Shown here: one piece after another, positions 8,708 to 18,800 of the stretch
Position numbering within the stretch: the first letter of the stretch is position 1
Layout of the letters: the number at the start of each line of letters is the position of its first letter
Source: Selenomonadaceae bacterium
GTDB lineage: Bacteria; Bacillota; Negativicutes; Selenomonadales; Selenomonadaceae
Length of the DNA: 53,200 nucleotides
Direction of reading: 5' to 3'
Assembly: GCA_017535925.1 (NCBI GenBank)
Contig: JAFXTD010000052.1
Location: forward strand, 1 to 53,200
Notes under the pieces: generated by a model
What the model saw: only the letters and a program-made list of their open reading frames with translations
The model's database searches: none
What the model was told of the DNA's origin: nothing
Made by a program: the position numbers and the translations under genes

Positions 8708-8979
8708 TGAATTTCTTCCTTCAGACACGAACAAAAATTATCACAAAAATTTTTTCGCCGAGCGATTCGTCGCGATTGACTACCCAATAAAATTCGGCAG
8801 CGGGATTTATCGCCCAATATGTTCAAAAAAATACTGCGCGCATTTTGCAAATTATTTTTGATAAGCGTACCGCGTTCGTGCTCGGCGATAAAAGTGACGG
8901 ATTGCAAAACGTTCGCGGTGGACAACAGCTGTGCGCGGAATATTGTAATATGAATCGTCCAAGCCGTTTCCTCCGTTAT

Positions 8980-9032
8980 TTAGCTGTTAGCTGTTAGCGA
9001 TTAGCTGTTAGAAAAATTCTGACCACTGACCA
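8980..9032. repeat. Two adjacent heptamer arrays (TTAGCTG x4.5; CTGACCA x2)
   Basis: TTAGCTG at 8980, 8987 and 9001, with the variant TTAGCGA at 8994, then a partial unit. After a short A-rich spacer comes CTGACCA at 9019 and 9026. Two different 7-bp units lie side by side. Confidence 0.8.
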
Positions 9033-9039
9033 CTTTCTT

Positions 9040-9126
9040 TGGGCGAACAAAAGAAAAGTAGGTTCAATAAACAAAAATCATTGAAACGTTCAATCGAAGT
9101 CGCCGATTGAATTTACCAACACACCC
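9040..9126. mobile_element. MITE-like element, copy C (left end missing or replaced)
   Basis: The right part matches copies B and D through CATTGAAACG, CAATCGAAG and the terminal TTGAATTTACCAACACACCC, followed by TA (9127-9128). The left terminal inverted repeat is absent; heptamer arrays are found there instead. As in copy B, TA plus the outermost G form a TAG stop, here for the penicillin-binding protein gene. Confidence 0.65.
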
Positions 9127-11372
9127 TAATTTCTTCCTTTAGACGATTCGTCATCGAAGGAAGGCGCATTGTCAATCACGGGTTCAGGTTCCGGAACATG
9201 AACGGGTTCGGGTTCGCGGACAGGTTCGGGCTCTTGATAAACGGGCGCAGGTTCCGGCTCGCGAATCGGTTCGGGGGCGGGAGCAGGCTCAACGTAATCG
9301 GGCACACCTTCCGGCTTGCGCGTATAATCCGACTCTTGTTCACGTGAAGGTTCCGACTCACGTGAAGGTTCCGGCTCGTAATAATCTCTGCGCGGCGCAG
9401 GTTCTTCCTCGTAATAATCGCGGCGTGAAGATCGATTGTTGTCGCGGACTTCGTTTACAACATTTTTGCTTGAGCGTCTGTCTACAACCAAATCATCGAA
9501 GTCATGCGCGGGAACATTGAGCAAGGCGTTTTGCATGAAGTGGCTCCAAATTGTCGCGGGGAGGTCGCCGCCCGTAATTCCTTCAAGTTCGCTGTTGTCG
9601 TCGCAACCGAGCCACACGGAGGTAACGAGGTCGGGCGTGTATCCTACAAACCAAGCGTCGTGATAATCGCTGGTCGTGCCGGTCTTGCCTGCAGCGGGTC
9701 GCCCGATAGCCGCGCCTTTGCCCGTGCCTTTTGTGATAACGTCTTCCAACATGCTTGTTAAATCGGCAGCACTTTCGGGAGTGATAACCTGTCGTCCTTC
9801 GGGAACCACTTCATGAATAATGTTGCCGTTGCGGTCGAGGACTTTGGTTATCGCGACATGAGGAACATAAACGCCACTGTTTGCAAAAGTTCCGTAAGCC
9901 GAAGCAATTTCAAGAGGAGTGACGCCGCGTGTCAAGCCGCCGAGTGATACGGCAAGATTTGTGTCGTTCGGTTCGCCGCTCAAGACAAAAGTCGAAATGC
10001 CCATCTCTTGCGCGTAGTAAATCGCCTTGTCAATTCCGAGTGCCTGCGCGATTTTGACGGTGGGAACATTCATTGAGAAAATCGCAACGGTTCGGAGGGT
10101 GACATTGCCGCTGAAACGTCTGCTGTAATTTTGCGGAGACCAATCGCCAATTGTTATCGGGCTGTCTTCAATGACGGTGTCGGGTGTGTAACCGCTTTCA
10201 AGCCCGGCAACGAACACGAACGGTTTAAACGCGGAGCCCGGCTGACGTTCCGCCATGGTTGCACGATTAAATTGGTCTGTGCCTCGTCCGCCGACCATTG
10301 CTCTGATATAACCTGTCTTGGGTTCGATGGCGACGATTGCTCCTTGCGGCTGAACAATCCCGTTTACGTCTGTGTAGTATTCGGGCAGATAAATATTCAA
10401 AGCCTCTTCCGCCATGCGTTGCATATCCAAATCAATCGTCGTATAGACTTTCAAGCCTTCCTTGTAAACTGCATCCGCGCCGTATCTGTCGACGAGAAGT
10501 TGAGTGACGTATTCGATAAAATACATTGCGTCTTTGTGTTTTTCGGGAACGTTTTGAGGAGCAAGCACGAGTTCGGCATTTCGGGCGGCGGAAGCCTCGT
10601 TGTAGCTGATATAGCCGTAAGTCACCATTTGATTGAGGACGGTGTTGCGTCGTTCAATCGCGGCGTTTATGTTATTGAACGGCGAATAGTAATTCGGGCT
10701 CTTGGGTATGCCGGCAAGCATTGCGCATTCGCCGAGCGTCAAGTCCTCGACGTTCTTTCCGAAATAAGTTTTCGCCGCCGCCTGCACGCCGTAAGCTCCT
10801 TGACCGAAATAAATCTGATTGAGATAGAGCTCCAAAATTTCTTGCTTGGTGTATTGCTTTTCAAGTTGCAGAGCGAGGAAAATTTCTTGAATCTTGCGCT
10901 TGTAAGTTCTGTCTTGCGTGAGGTAAGCGTTCTTGGCAAGCTGTTGAGTTATCGTCGAGCCGCCTTCCGCAATTTCCTGCGAAATAATATTCGTGTAAGC
11001 GGCGCGAATCAAACCGCGAGGGTCAACGCCTTTGTGTTCGTAGAAGCGATTGTCCTCGATTGCGACGAAAGCGTTTTGAAGATTCATCGGGATTTGCTCA
11101 ATCTTGACGGGCACACGATTTTCCGTCGCGTGAATGATTGCAATTTCGTTGCCCGCCGAATCATAAATGTGACTCGACGCGGGCGGCAGAATATCTTTCG
11201 ACAAGTCCGCCTTGACGTTCATATTTGCCGTCACGAAACCGATACCGACCCCGACCGCCATCACGATTATAAAAATAATAAGTCCTATAAAAATTTTCAG
11301 GAACGTTGAAGATTTTTTCTTCGGCGCGCTCGGTTGAGGATTGCCGCCGCGTTCCAAATCTGTCCCGGTCAT
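9126..11372 (-). CDS. Class A penicillin-binding protein (PBP1A-type)
   Basis: Bifunctional peptidoglycan synthase of 748 residues, anchored by one N-terminal helix (about 25-50). The glycosyltransferase domain has EDNRFYEHKGVDPRG and GGSTITQQLAKNAYL. The transpeptidase domain has the SxxK box PGSAFKPF, the SxN box IFSMNVP and the KTG box AGKTGTTSDYHDAW. After about residue 625 follows a low-complexity tail of Glu-Pro and Arg/Ser-rich repeats (EPEPVREPEPVHVPEPEP), plausibly spanning the wall. ATG 11372 is chosen because AGGAGG lies just before it. The TAG stop is created at the junction with MITE copy C, so the natural tail may once have been longer. Confidence 0.94.
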   Translation of the reverse strand: MTGTDLERGGNPQPSAPKKKSSTFLKIFIGLIIFIIVMAVGVGIGFVTANMNVKADLSKDILPPASSHIYDSAGNEIAIIHATENRVPVKIEQIPMNLQNAFVAIEDNRFYEHKGVDPRGLIRAAYTNIISQEIAEGGSTITQQLAKNAYLTQDRTYKRKIQEIFLALQLEKQYTKQEILELYLNQIYFGQGAYGVQAAAKTYFGKNVEDLTLGECAMLAGIPKSPNYYSPFNNINAAIERRNTVLNQMVTYGYISYNEASAARNAELVLAPQNVPEKHKDAMYFIEYVTQLLVDRYGADAVYKEGLKVYTTIDLDMQRMAEEALNIYLPEYYTDVNGIVQPQGAIVAIEPKTGYIRAMVGGRGTDQFNRATMAERQPGSAFKPFVFVAGLESGYTPDTVIEDSPITIGDWSPQNYSRRFSGNVTLRTVAIFSMNVPTVKIAQALGIDKAIYYAQEMGISTFVLSGEPNDTNLAVSLGGLTRGVTPLEIASAYGTFANSGVYVPHVAITKVLDRNGNIIHEVVPEGRQVITPESAADLTSMLEDVITKGTGKGAAIGRPAAGKTGTTSDYHDAWFVGYTPDLVTSVWLGCDDNSELEGITGGDLPATIWSHFMQNALLNVPAHDFDDLVVDRRSSKNVVNEVRDNNRSSRRDYYEEEPAPRRDYYEPEPSRESEPSREQESDYTRKPEGVPDYVEPAPAPEPIREPEPAPVYQEPEPVREPEPVHVPEPEPVIDNAPSFDDESSKGRN

Positions 11373-11400
11373 ATTACCCCTCCTAAACGCCGCATATCTT

Positions 11401-11428
11401 ATCATAAATTGATTCGCCGCGTCTACAA
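11401..11428 (-). promoter_or_regulatory. Probable promoter of the penicillin-binding protein gene
   Basis: Minus strand: TTGTAG (11428-11423), 16-bp spacer, TATGAT (11406-11401), about 30 bases before the ATG. It is divergent from the dynamin-pair promoter. Confidence 0.45.
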
Positions 11429-11447
11429 AGCTTTAATAAAATTATTC

Positions 11448-11475
11448 TTGACAAACAGAGGCTTCCGAAGATAAT
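11448..11475 (+). promoter_or_regulatory. Probable promoter of the dynamin-like pair
   Basis: TTGACA at 11448-11453 is a perfect -35 box. A 16-bp spacer follows, then GATAAT at 11470-11475 (five of six matches), 33 bases before the first gene. Confidence 0.6.
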
Positions 11476-11508
11476 CTGTGAAAAAAATTTTTGCGAGGTG
11501 ATTTTTTT

Positions 11509-13941
11509 ATGTTGAGCTTTTGTCCGTATTGCGGAACGAAGATTCTCAATCGCGAAGTGAAATTTTGCATGAGTTGCGGCAAATCGTTGGCAACTTTCAT
11601 GAACGACACGTCGATTGAAAAAGAACTTCAAAGGTGTCGAGAGTCTGCCGAAGAAGGCTACAGCTTGGCAAGCCGCAAATACGACGAAATTAAAAACGCG
11701 CTGACAGAAGAGTCGCGGCGATTGTCTTCAGCCGGTACCGAACAAATTCTTTTTCCGCGAATCAAAAGTACCGAGCTTGTCGACAAGCAAAAGGAAGACT
11801 TGCGCCGCCTTACTGACAGCGTTTCTTTGATTCAAGCCGACATAAAAGCTTTACACGAACGGCAGAAAGATTTTTCAATCGTTGTTTACGGGCGGACAAT
11901 GACGGGCAAGTCAACGCTTATGGAAATTTTGACACGAGGCAACGGCTCCTCAATCGGTAAAGGTTCGCAACGGACGACGCGGGACATTCGCGACTACAAA
12001 TGGAACGGCTTAAAGATAATTGACGTACCGGGCGTTTGTGCATTCGGCGGCAATGAAGACGAACGCTTTGCATTGGAGGCAGCGAAGGCGGCGGATTTGA
12101 TTTTGTTCCTGCTGACCGACGACGCGCCTCAACCCGACGAAGCAGAGAAATTGGCACAGCTGAAGAAACTCGGCAAACCGATTCTCGGCGTGATTAATAT
12201 CAAGGTGGCATTTCAAAATTCGCGGCGGGCTTTGAACTTGAGTCGCTTGAAAAAAAGATTGTCCGACACCGAAAAGACTGAAGCAATCCTCAATCAGTTC
12301 AAGGAGTACGGCAAACGCTGTGACCAAGATTGGCGCGGGATAAAATTTGTTGCAACGCATTTGCTTGCCGCCTATGAATCACACCCTTGCAGAGGCAACG
12401 ACGCCGAAATTTTCGCGGCAAGTAATTTCGTTGAAGTCGAAAATTTTATCTTGGACAAGGTGAAAAACGACGGACGGTTCCTGCGGATAAAAACTTTCGC
12501 CGACAGCGTGGCGGTTCCCATGAGCAAAATTATTTTGGCAATCTACGAGCACAGCGGCGGCGCGTTGCGTGAAAGTCGTCTTTGGCTCGAAAAGCAAAAT
12601 GAACTTTGGACTTGGCGCGAAGATTTTGTAAAGCGTGTGCAGAAAAAACTTAATGAGCTTTACGATGAACTTTCCGCGACGTTGAAAAGTGAAATTCAAA
12701 AGTTTGCCGAAACTCATTACGAGGACGAAAAGATAAATCAGACTTGGCCTGCTCACGTCAAGAGTTTGGGCTTGGACACGCGCTATGAAAATCTTTTGAA
12801 GCAACTGGCAGGCGAATGCGAACGCAAGCGCAAGACCTTAAGCGACGAACTTACGCAGGAAATGCAATACGCCTTCAGCGGCAACACCAAGACAAATATT
12901 GAATTGGAAGGCACGACGGCTTGGGGCGAATACGGTGCGGCACTGCTCGGAGGCGTTGGCGGCGTCGGAGGTTTCATTGCTGCGCGAGCAATCGGTTTTG
13001 CGTTCCCGCCTTTGGGAATTGCACTTGCCGCCGTCAGTCTTATCGGTTGGATTATTTCGGACAGCAAGGAGGAAAAAATTCGCAAGGCAAAAGCCAAACT
13101 CCGCGAGGATTTAACGCCGCCGAGTTTTGAAATGCTTGACAAAATGCACGGTCAAATCGTTGACATCTTCAACAAAGAAATTTTGGACAAGGGCATTGAC
13201 GACTTCGGCGCGTTGCTCGGCGATTATGCTCACATGTTGGCGAGGCTCGGCTATTCTCAAACGAAGATGGCGAGGAAATTGTTTGACGAATTCAGCGACC
13301 TCAATATCAAACTTTTTGAAGAGGCGATTGCTTACAAGGGCGCGGGTCTTATCTCTTCCGTCAGCGATATTGCGCGTGTGCCCGGCAAAAGCATGGTTGC
13401 CTTCGCCGAACGTTCGAACTTGAACAGGCAAGAACTTTCCGCGCTTTTGGAAGAAGAAATTTCCGTCGTGAATGCCGCAAGCAAATCGCCCGATGCCGTC
13501 AGAAAAATTTTGGGTTGCGACTTGAAAATCGAAACTTATCCGCTCGATTACGACACCGACAACGCAAAAGCCAAGCGCACTTATGCCGCCTTCCCGAAAG
13601 GCAAAGTCGACGCGACGAAATTTAAAATCGCTCAACAAATTGCGGGCGTCCCGATTATCGCGAATCTTCCCGCGCCGAATTCCGGCAAGCCTCCGACAAC
13701 TCACAAGATGAATTTCAAATTCGATTGCGGCAAAGACTTCGGCGAAGACTTTAAAATTGTCGACAAAATGTTCGAAGACAACGTTCACAGCAAATTTATT
13801 AAAGACAAGCTGGACGAAATTGAAATTAAAGCAAACAGATTGCGCGACGCCGACGCAATGAAAAAACTTTCTTACTATTGGCGAAGAGTCGGTCAAGACC
13901 GGAAGGCGGCGAGGTGCTTCAATCGCGCCAAAGATTTTTAA
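11509..13941 (+). CDS. Dynamin-like GTPase with N-terminal zinc ribbon (pair member 1)
   Basis: An 810-residue protein. A zinc ribbon (CPYCGTK ... CMSCGK, residues 5-25) and a helical linker precede a GTPase domain with P-loop GRTMTGKST (about 127), the switch DVPGVCAFGG, and an N-I-K segment (INIKVAF) where the usual NKxD would be. A long helical stalk follows, interrupted by a hydrophobic glycine-rich hairpin (about 485-525) that could insert into membrane, then more helices. Bacterial dynamin-like proteins remodel membranes and often occur as heterotypic pairs. Start ATG 11509 has GAGGTG in front. The second GTPase follows after 22 bases with the same leader. Exact role unknown. Confidence 0.8.
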   Translation: MLSFCPYCGTKILNREVKFCMSCGKSLATFMNDTSIEKELQRCRESAEEGYSLASRKYDEIKNALTEESRRLSSAGTEQILFPRIKSTELVDKQKEDLRRLTDSVSLIQADIKALHERQKDFSIVVYGRTMTGKSTLMEILTRGNGSSIGKGSQRTTRDIRDYKWNGLKIIDVPGVCAFGGNEDERFALEAAKAADLILFLLTDDAPQPDEAEKLAQLKKLGKPILGVINIKVAFQNSRRALNLSRLKKRLSDTEKTEAILNQFKEYGKRCDQDWRGIKFVATHLLAAYESHPCRGNDAEIFAASNFVEVENFILDKVKNDGRFLRIKTFADSVAVPMSKIILAIYEHSGGALRESRLWLEKQNELWTWREDFVKRVQKKLNELYDELSATLKSEIQKFAETHYEDEKINQTWPAHVKSLGLDTRYENLLKQLAGECERKRKTLSDELTQEMQYAFSGNTKTNIELEGTTAWGEYGAALLGGVGGVGGFIAARAIGFAFPPLGIALAAVSLIGWIISDSKEEKIRKAKAKLREDLTPPSFEMLDKMHGQIVDIFNKEILDKGIDDFGALLGDYAHMLARLGYSQTKMARKLFDEFSDLNIKLFEEAIAYKGAGLISSVSDIARVPGKSMVAFAERSNLNRQELSALLEEEISVVNAASKSPDAVRKILGCDLKIETYPLDYDTDNAKAKRTYAAFPKGKVDATKFKIAQQIAGVPIIANLPAPNSGKPPTTHKMNFKFDCGKDFGEDFKIVDKMFEDNVHSKFIKDKLDEIEIKANRLRDADAMKKLSYYWRRVGQDRKAARCFNRAKDF

Positions 13942-13963
13942 AACTTTTTGCGAGGTGAACGAC

Positions 13964-15745
13964 ATGGAAGAATTTAAGCTTGTCAAATTCACGAAGGAAG
14001 GCGCAAAACTTCTGCGCGAGGTCACCGACGAATTTAAGCACCTCAAGATTGACGCCTCACGCCTGCCGAAAAATTTTTCTGACGACGGCAGCAAAATCAA
14101 ATTGGTTTTTATCGGACAATACGGCGCGGGCAAGTCGAGTATCATCAAAATGCTCACGGGTGAGGAGGTTGCAATCGGCGCGGCTATCACGACGCAAAAT
14201 TTCACGCCCTACGAATGGAACGGCTTGGAAATTATCGACACGCCCGGCATTCACACTTTGCTCCGCCCCGACCACGACGAGATAACTTACGAACAAATAA
14301 ATCATGCCGCGCTGTTGATTTTCGTCGTCACGAACGAGGGTTTCAGTCAACGCATGGGCGATCATTTCCGCACTCTTGCAATCAAACAGAAACGAGCCGC
14401 CAATATGGTTTTGGTCGTCAACAAGATGGACAGGACTGCCCTCGGCAATGTTCCCGAACAGCAGGAAGTCATTTACGAGGACTTGAAAAAAGTTACGAAG
14501 CCTCACGACCCGAAAAATTTATACCTGTCGTTTTTGGACACGGCGGCTTATTTCGAGGCACTTGACGAGGAAGATAAAGAAATCAAGGCGGAACTTTTTG
14601 AGTTGAGCGGGCACGATATTTTTGTCGAGAATTTAAATCGGTTCGTCGCGGAAAAAGGTGTCCTTCAAAAAATAAATCTGCCGCTGAACACAATCGCCGC
14701 CGAAATCAGAAATGCCTCACTTGGTTTGAGTGACGAGGCGAAAGCCGATTTGGAAGCTTACATTAAAACCGTCCGCAAGCGCAAAGAAATTTTCGTCGAC
14801 GGAAAAAATAATTGTTTGGCGGAAGTCGAAGAGCTTGTCGAAAGTTTCAAAAGTGCGCTCAAACGTTACGGCTTGGAAGTCGCCGAAGAAGTTTTAGATC
14901 AAAAGAGCGAGGAAGCTGCAAAAAAAATCATGAACGGCGCAGACGAACGTGTAAAGAAAATTGCCGCCGAATACGCCGCGCAGATTGACACTTGCACAAA
15001 AAATTTCATCGCGAAGACCGAAGCCGATATTAAAGCTTACGAGAGTTCGGATTTTGTTAAGCAGGTCAACGCGAATTTGCAAAAGCGTTTCGCCGCGCAA
15101 GGTGACGGTTCCGGCAACGGCATCGCTCAAGCTGTGGGCGGAGGCGGTGTGGCAGCCGGAGCACTTCTCGCCGGACAAGGTGCTCAATTCTTTGCGCAAT
15201 TCGCGATACCCGCCATTACCCCGCTCGGTCATTTCGTCGGCACGGCGGTCAATGTCGGTGTTCGAGTTGCCTTTGCTGATGAGTTGGGTTTGTTCACGGG
15301 CTTTATCGCAAATCAAGCGGGGAATTTTGTCAAGTCGTTGCCGTTCTTCCAAGCGGAATTGACTGCCGGACAAAGAGTCGCCTCGTTCATTGCGGGCAAT
15401 GCAAAAATACTCGGCGCGGGTTTGGCAGTTGCGGGAACGTTTTTTTCTCTCTGGCAAACCTATCGTGACGGAGAGAAAGCTGAAGAGCGCGAGCGGCAAC
15501 GTCGAGCGGCACGAGAAGATATAACGTCTGACTTCAACGAGGCTGCCGAAAAAATCGGAAAGAAAATGCTTGACACCGTGAATCAATGGCTGAAAGAAAA
15601 AGTTGACCCCGTTATCGCGTCGACCTTCGACGATAAAATAAAAGCGGTCGAGGCTCAAATGGCGAACGAAAAAATCAAGAGCGCGAAACTTTCCGAACTG
15701 CTCAAGCGAACCGAAAATCTTATCGGCGCGATTCAAAAAGCTTGA
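13964..15745 (+). CDS. Dynamin-like GTPase (pair member 2)
   Basis: A 593-residue protein without a zinc ribbon. The GTPase motifs are complete: P-loop GQYGAGKSS (51-59), DTPGIHTL (about 93), NKMD (about 150). The C-terminal half is helical, with a central stretch of small and hydrophobic residues (about 370-490, rich in Gly/Ala/Phe) that may be a membrane paddle, followed by a charged coil. ATG 13964 is preferred over the GTG at 13955 because GAGG lies 8 bases before it. It is co-transcribed with the larger GTPase and followed by a terminator, so the two form a self-contained operon. Membrane remodelling or defence roles are inferences from other bacterial dynamin pairs. Confidence 0.8.
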   Translation: MEEFKLVKFTKEGAKLLREVTDEFKHLKIDASRLPKNFSDDGSKIKLVFIGQYGAGKSSIIKMLTGEEVAIGAAITTQNFTPYEWNGLEIIDTPGIHTLLRPDHDEITYEQINHAALLIFVVTNEGFSQRMGDHFRTLAIKQKRAANMVLVVNKMDRTALGNVPEQQEVIYEDLKKVTKPHDPKNLYLSFLDTAAYFEALDEEDKEIKAELFELSGHDIFVENLNRFVAEKGVLQKINLPLNTIAAEIRNASLGLSDEAKADLEAYIKTVRKRKEIFVDGKNNCLAEVEELVESFKSALKRYGLEVAEEVLDQKSEEAAKKIMNGADERVKKIAAEYAAQIDTCTKNFIAKTEADIKAYESSDFVKQVNANLQKRFAAQGDGSGNGIAQAVGGGGVAAGALLAGQGAQFFAQFAIPAITPLGHFVGTAVNVGVRVAFADELGLFTGFIANQAGNFVKSLPFFQAELTAGQRVASFIAGNAKILGAGLAVAGTFFSLWQTYRDGEKAEERERQRRAAREDITSDFNEAAEKIGKKMLDTVNQWLKEKVDPVIASTFDDKIKAVEAQMANEKIKSAKLSELLKRTENLIGAIQKA

Positions 15746-15752
15746 AATTTTT

Positions 15753-15777
15753 TCCGACGGCGGTCGGATTTTTTTTT
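15753..15777 (+). terminator. Intrinsic terminator after the dynamin-like pair
   Basis: TCCGAC (15753-15758), loop GGCG, GTCGGA (15763-15768), then nine T residues. Confidence 0.8.
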
Positions 15778-15804
15778 GTGCTTTTCGGCGGCGGCGGTTA
15801 TAAT
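15776..15804 (+). promoter_or_regulatory. Probable addB promoter
   Basis: TTGTGC (15776-15781), 17-bp spacer, perfect TATAAT (15799-15804), 30 bases before the addB start. The -35 box lies in the tail of the preceding terminator. Confidence 0.55.
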
Positions 15805-15833
15805 TTGTAAAAAATTCAGCGGAGGGAAATTTG

Positions 15834-18800
15834 ATGGTTGAAATTATAATCGGGCGGGCGGGCGTCGGAAAAACTTTCGAGTGTTTGCGACAGGCAAAAA
15901 AAATTCTTGAGACCGAGCCGCTCAAGACCGAAATAATTTTTTTGTTGCCGGCTTATCAAACGTATCGTGCGGAATTGGAATTGGCGGCGTTGACGGGCGG
16001 AGCACTCAACACGCGCATGAACAGTTTCAATCGATTCGCAAGACAAATCCTCGACGAAATCGGAGGAGGATTGACACCGCGCATTTCTGAAATCGGTCGA
16101 AGGCTTCTCTTGAGAAAAATTTTGCTTAGACGAGACAAGGCGGGCGATTTAAAATTTTTCGTGCGCGCCGCCAAGCAACACGGCTTTGCAGAAATTTTGT
16201 CGGAAGAATTGAAAGAGCTGGGCACCTATTCAATCGACGCGGACAAATTGGACGAGGCGATCGACAAAATCGAAGACGCCGAACTCAAAGACAAGTTGCA
16301 CGACTTGAAAATTTTCGCGGAAGATTTCAAAGCGGCTTTGGCGGACAAACTCACCGACGACGAAAATTTATTGGCGCGGGCGGCGGAGTTCATGGAGCAA
16401 TCGCCCTCAATCGGCAGCGCGGAAATTTTTATCGACGGTTTTATTTTCTTCGACCCGCAACAACGAAATTTTTTGCGCAAGCTCTTCACCTGCGCGAGGA
16501 ACGTTCATATCACTTTGCCGATGGATACAAACCTCAACAGCCGCGAAAATCTTTCGGAGGTCGGGATTTTCAATCGCGCCTTTCAAACTTTCCGCATGCT
16601 GAAAAAATTTTCGGAGGAGGTCGGCGTCGAATTCAAAATCACACGCCTCGACAAGCCGCGCAGATTTTTATCGGAGCCTTTGAAAATTTTGGAGCAAAAA
16701 CTTTTTGAAAGGCAATGCGTAATGCGAAATGCGCAATTTCAATGCGTAACGCGAAATGCGCAATGCGTAATGGATTTAAAAATCGTCGCGGCGGTCAATC
16801 GTCGAGCGGAAGTCGAATACGTTGCGCGAGAAATTTTGCAGCTTGTCAAAAAAAATTATCGGCTGCGCGAAATCGGAATCGTTGCCCGTGACGAAAATTA
16901 TTTTTCGCTGATAAAACCGATATTCGAAATTCACGCGATACCATTTTTTATCGACAAGAAACGTGCGGCGGGAAATCATCCTTTGGCGGAGCTGATTCGT
17001 TCGGCTTTGGAAGTGTTGCGCGGCTGGCGAAAGGAATCTGTCTTCCGTTGCCTGCGAACGGGATTTTTCGACGTGCCTCAAGAGGAAATCGACCTGCTGG
17101 AAAATTACGTTATCGAGTTCGGCTTGAAGGGAGCGGCGACTTGGCAGAAGACTTGGGATTTGCGGCGGGTGAAGTCTTTGGATTATGCCGAACGCCCCGC
17201 CGAATCCGCAGAGCTTGAATACCTCGACCGAATCAACGCGATAAGGAAACAATCCGTTGCGCCGCTGATAAATTTTTCGGAACGCGTGAAGGCTTCGGAA
17301 AATGAAGTCGTCGAATTGGCAACGGCATTGTTCAAGCTGCTTGAGGAGCTTAACGTCTACGAAAAACTTTCGGAATGGTCGCAGGCGGAAGAACTTCGCG
17401 GCAACCTCGCGCTGTCGAGGGAGCATTTAAAAATTTGGGACGACGTGATAACTTTGCTTGAGCAAGTCGTCGACGCGCTGGGCGAAGACACAATCACACG
17501 AACGGAATTTGAATCGATAATCGGCGAAGGACTTGACGCTTTGGAAATGTCTTTGATACCGCCGGGCTTGGACGAGGTGACGGTCGCGCAATTCGACCAG
17601 AACTCTTTGCAAAATTCGCGAGCGATATTCGTCTTGGGCTTCGACTCGGAAAATTTTCCTCGAAAGGTCTCGGAAAAAAATTTACTCAACGACGCTGACA
17701 GAGTGCGGCTCAACGAGGCTGAACTTGAAATTTCATTGGGCGGCAAGGAACAGGCTTTGGCAGAAAAATTTTTGATTTATCGCGGATTGACAGAGGCGCG
17801 GGAGCTGTTGTACTTGTCGTATCCTCTTGCCGATTCGAAGGGCGAAAAAATTTCGGCGTCGTCGTTGCTGAATAAAATTCGCACAATCTTCCCGAATGCC
17901 GCGACGGAAACGGTTGAACTTGACGTGTTGCAAAATTTGGGCGAAGAAATTTTCACGGCGGGCGAACGAAGATTATCGGAGGAGACGGCTCACAGACTTT
18001 ACGCGCCGTCAAAAAAAATTCAAGCAACCGTCACGCGCTTTGAAAATTTCAACGAGTGCCCCTTCAAATATTTTTCGCGCTACGGGCTCAATCTTCAAGA
18101 GCGTGTCGAATACAAAATTCAGACGCCGGATATCGGAAGCATCCTTCACGCCGTCATGAGTCGTTTCGGTCGCGAATTGAAATCGGAAAATCGGCAATGG
18201 TCTTCGGTCGGTGAGGTTGAACTTAACGGGCGCGTCGAAAAAATTTTGGACAACATAACGCCGCGCCTCCACAACAAAATTTTATTGAGCACGAAGACTT
18301 TGGAACATCGCCGCGAGCGCATAAAAAAAGTTGCCGTCGAATCTTTGAGCCGCTTGATTGAATTGGATAAGGTGAGCGAATTTAATCCGACGATTTTCGA
18401 GGCGGGCTTTCATGACGAGAAAAAAATTTCCGACGTAACGATTGATTTAAACGGGCGCATTGACCGAATCGACTTGAGCAGTGACGGAAAATATTTTCTG
18501 ATTGTCGACTACAAGACCGGCAAGGCGAGCCTCAATTTGAAAAAAATTTTTCACGGCTTGAGCTTGCAGTTGGCGATTTACCTCGGCGCGGCGAAAAATT
18601 TTGAGGAAGTCGGCGGGCGCGAGGCGGGTGCCATGCTTTACTGCCTGCTGAAAATTTCCAACAAGAGCGGCAGAGACGATTCGGCGGCTTCGTTGGAGGC
18701 GGAGAAAGAATTGAAAATGCCGGGACTGATTCGCCTCGACGAAGAAATTAAAAACGCCGTCGACAGCACGGAAAAATTTGTTGCCTTCAAGAAAGATAAT

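Larger units (their letters stand above)
8708..9126. other. Gene-free stretch between pilT and the penicillin-binding protein gene
   Basis: About 420 bp without a convincing gene. Short frames exist on both strands (for example 8706-8925 minus, and a plus frame near 8810-9000), but none has a ribosome binding site or a recognisable motif. The right part holds two heptamer arrays, TTAGCTG units at 8980-9011 and CTGACCA units at 9019-9032, and then MITE copy C. It may contain the remnant of a lost gene. Confidence 0.6.

Noticed and set aside
8706-8925. Hypothetical gene upstream of pilT (minus strand)
   Set aside because: Frames on both strands are about equally open, none has a ribosome binding site, and the translation shows no motif.
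10131-11309. Long open frame antisense to the penicillin-binding protein gene
   Set aside because: It is a mirror of a well-supported gene with clear PBP motifs, and its translation has no domain and no ribosome binding site. The same holds for the antisense frame 22155-23024 over cca.
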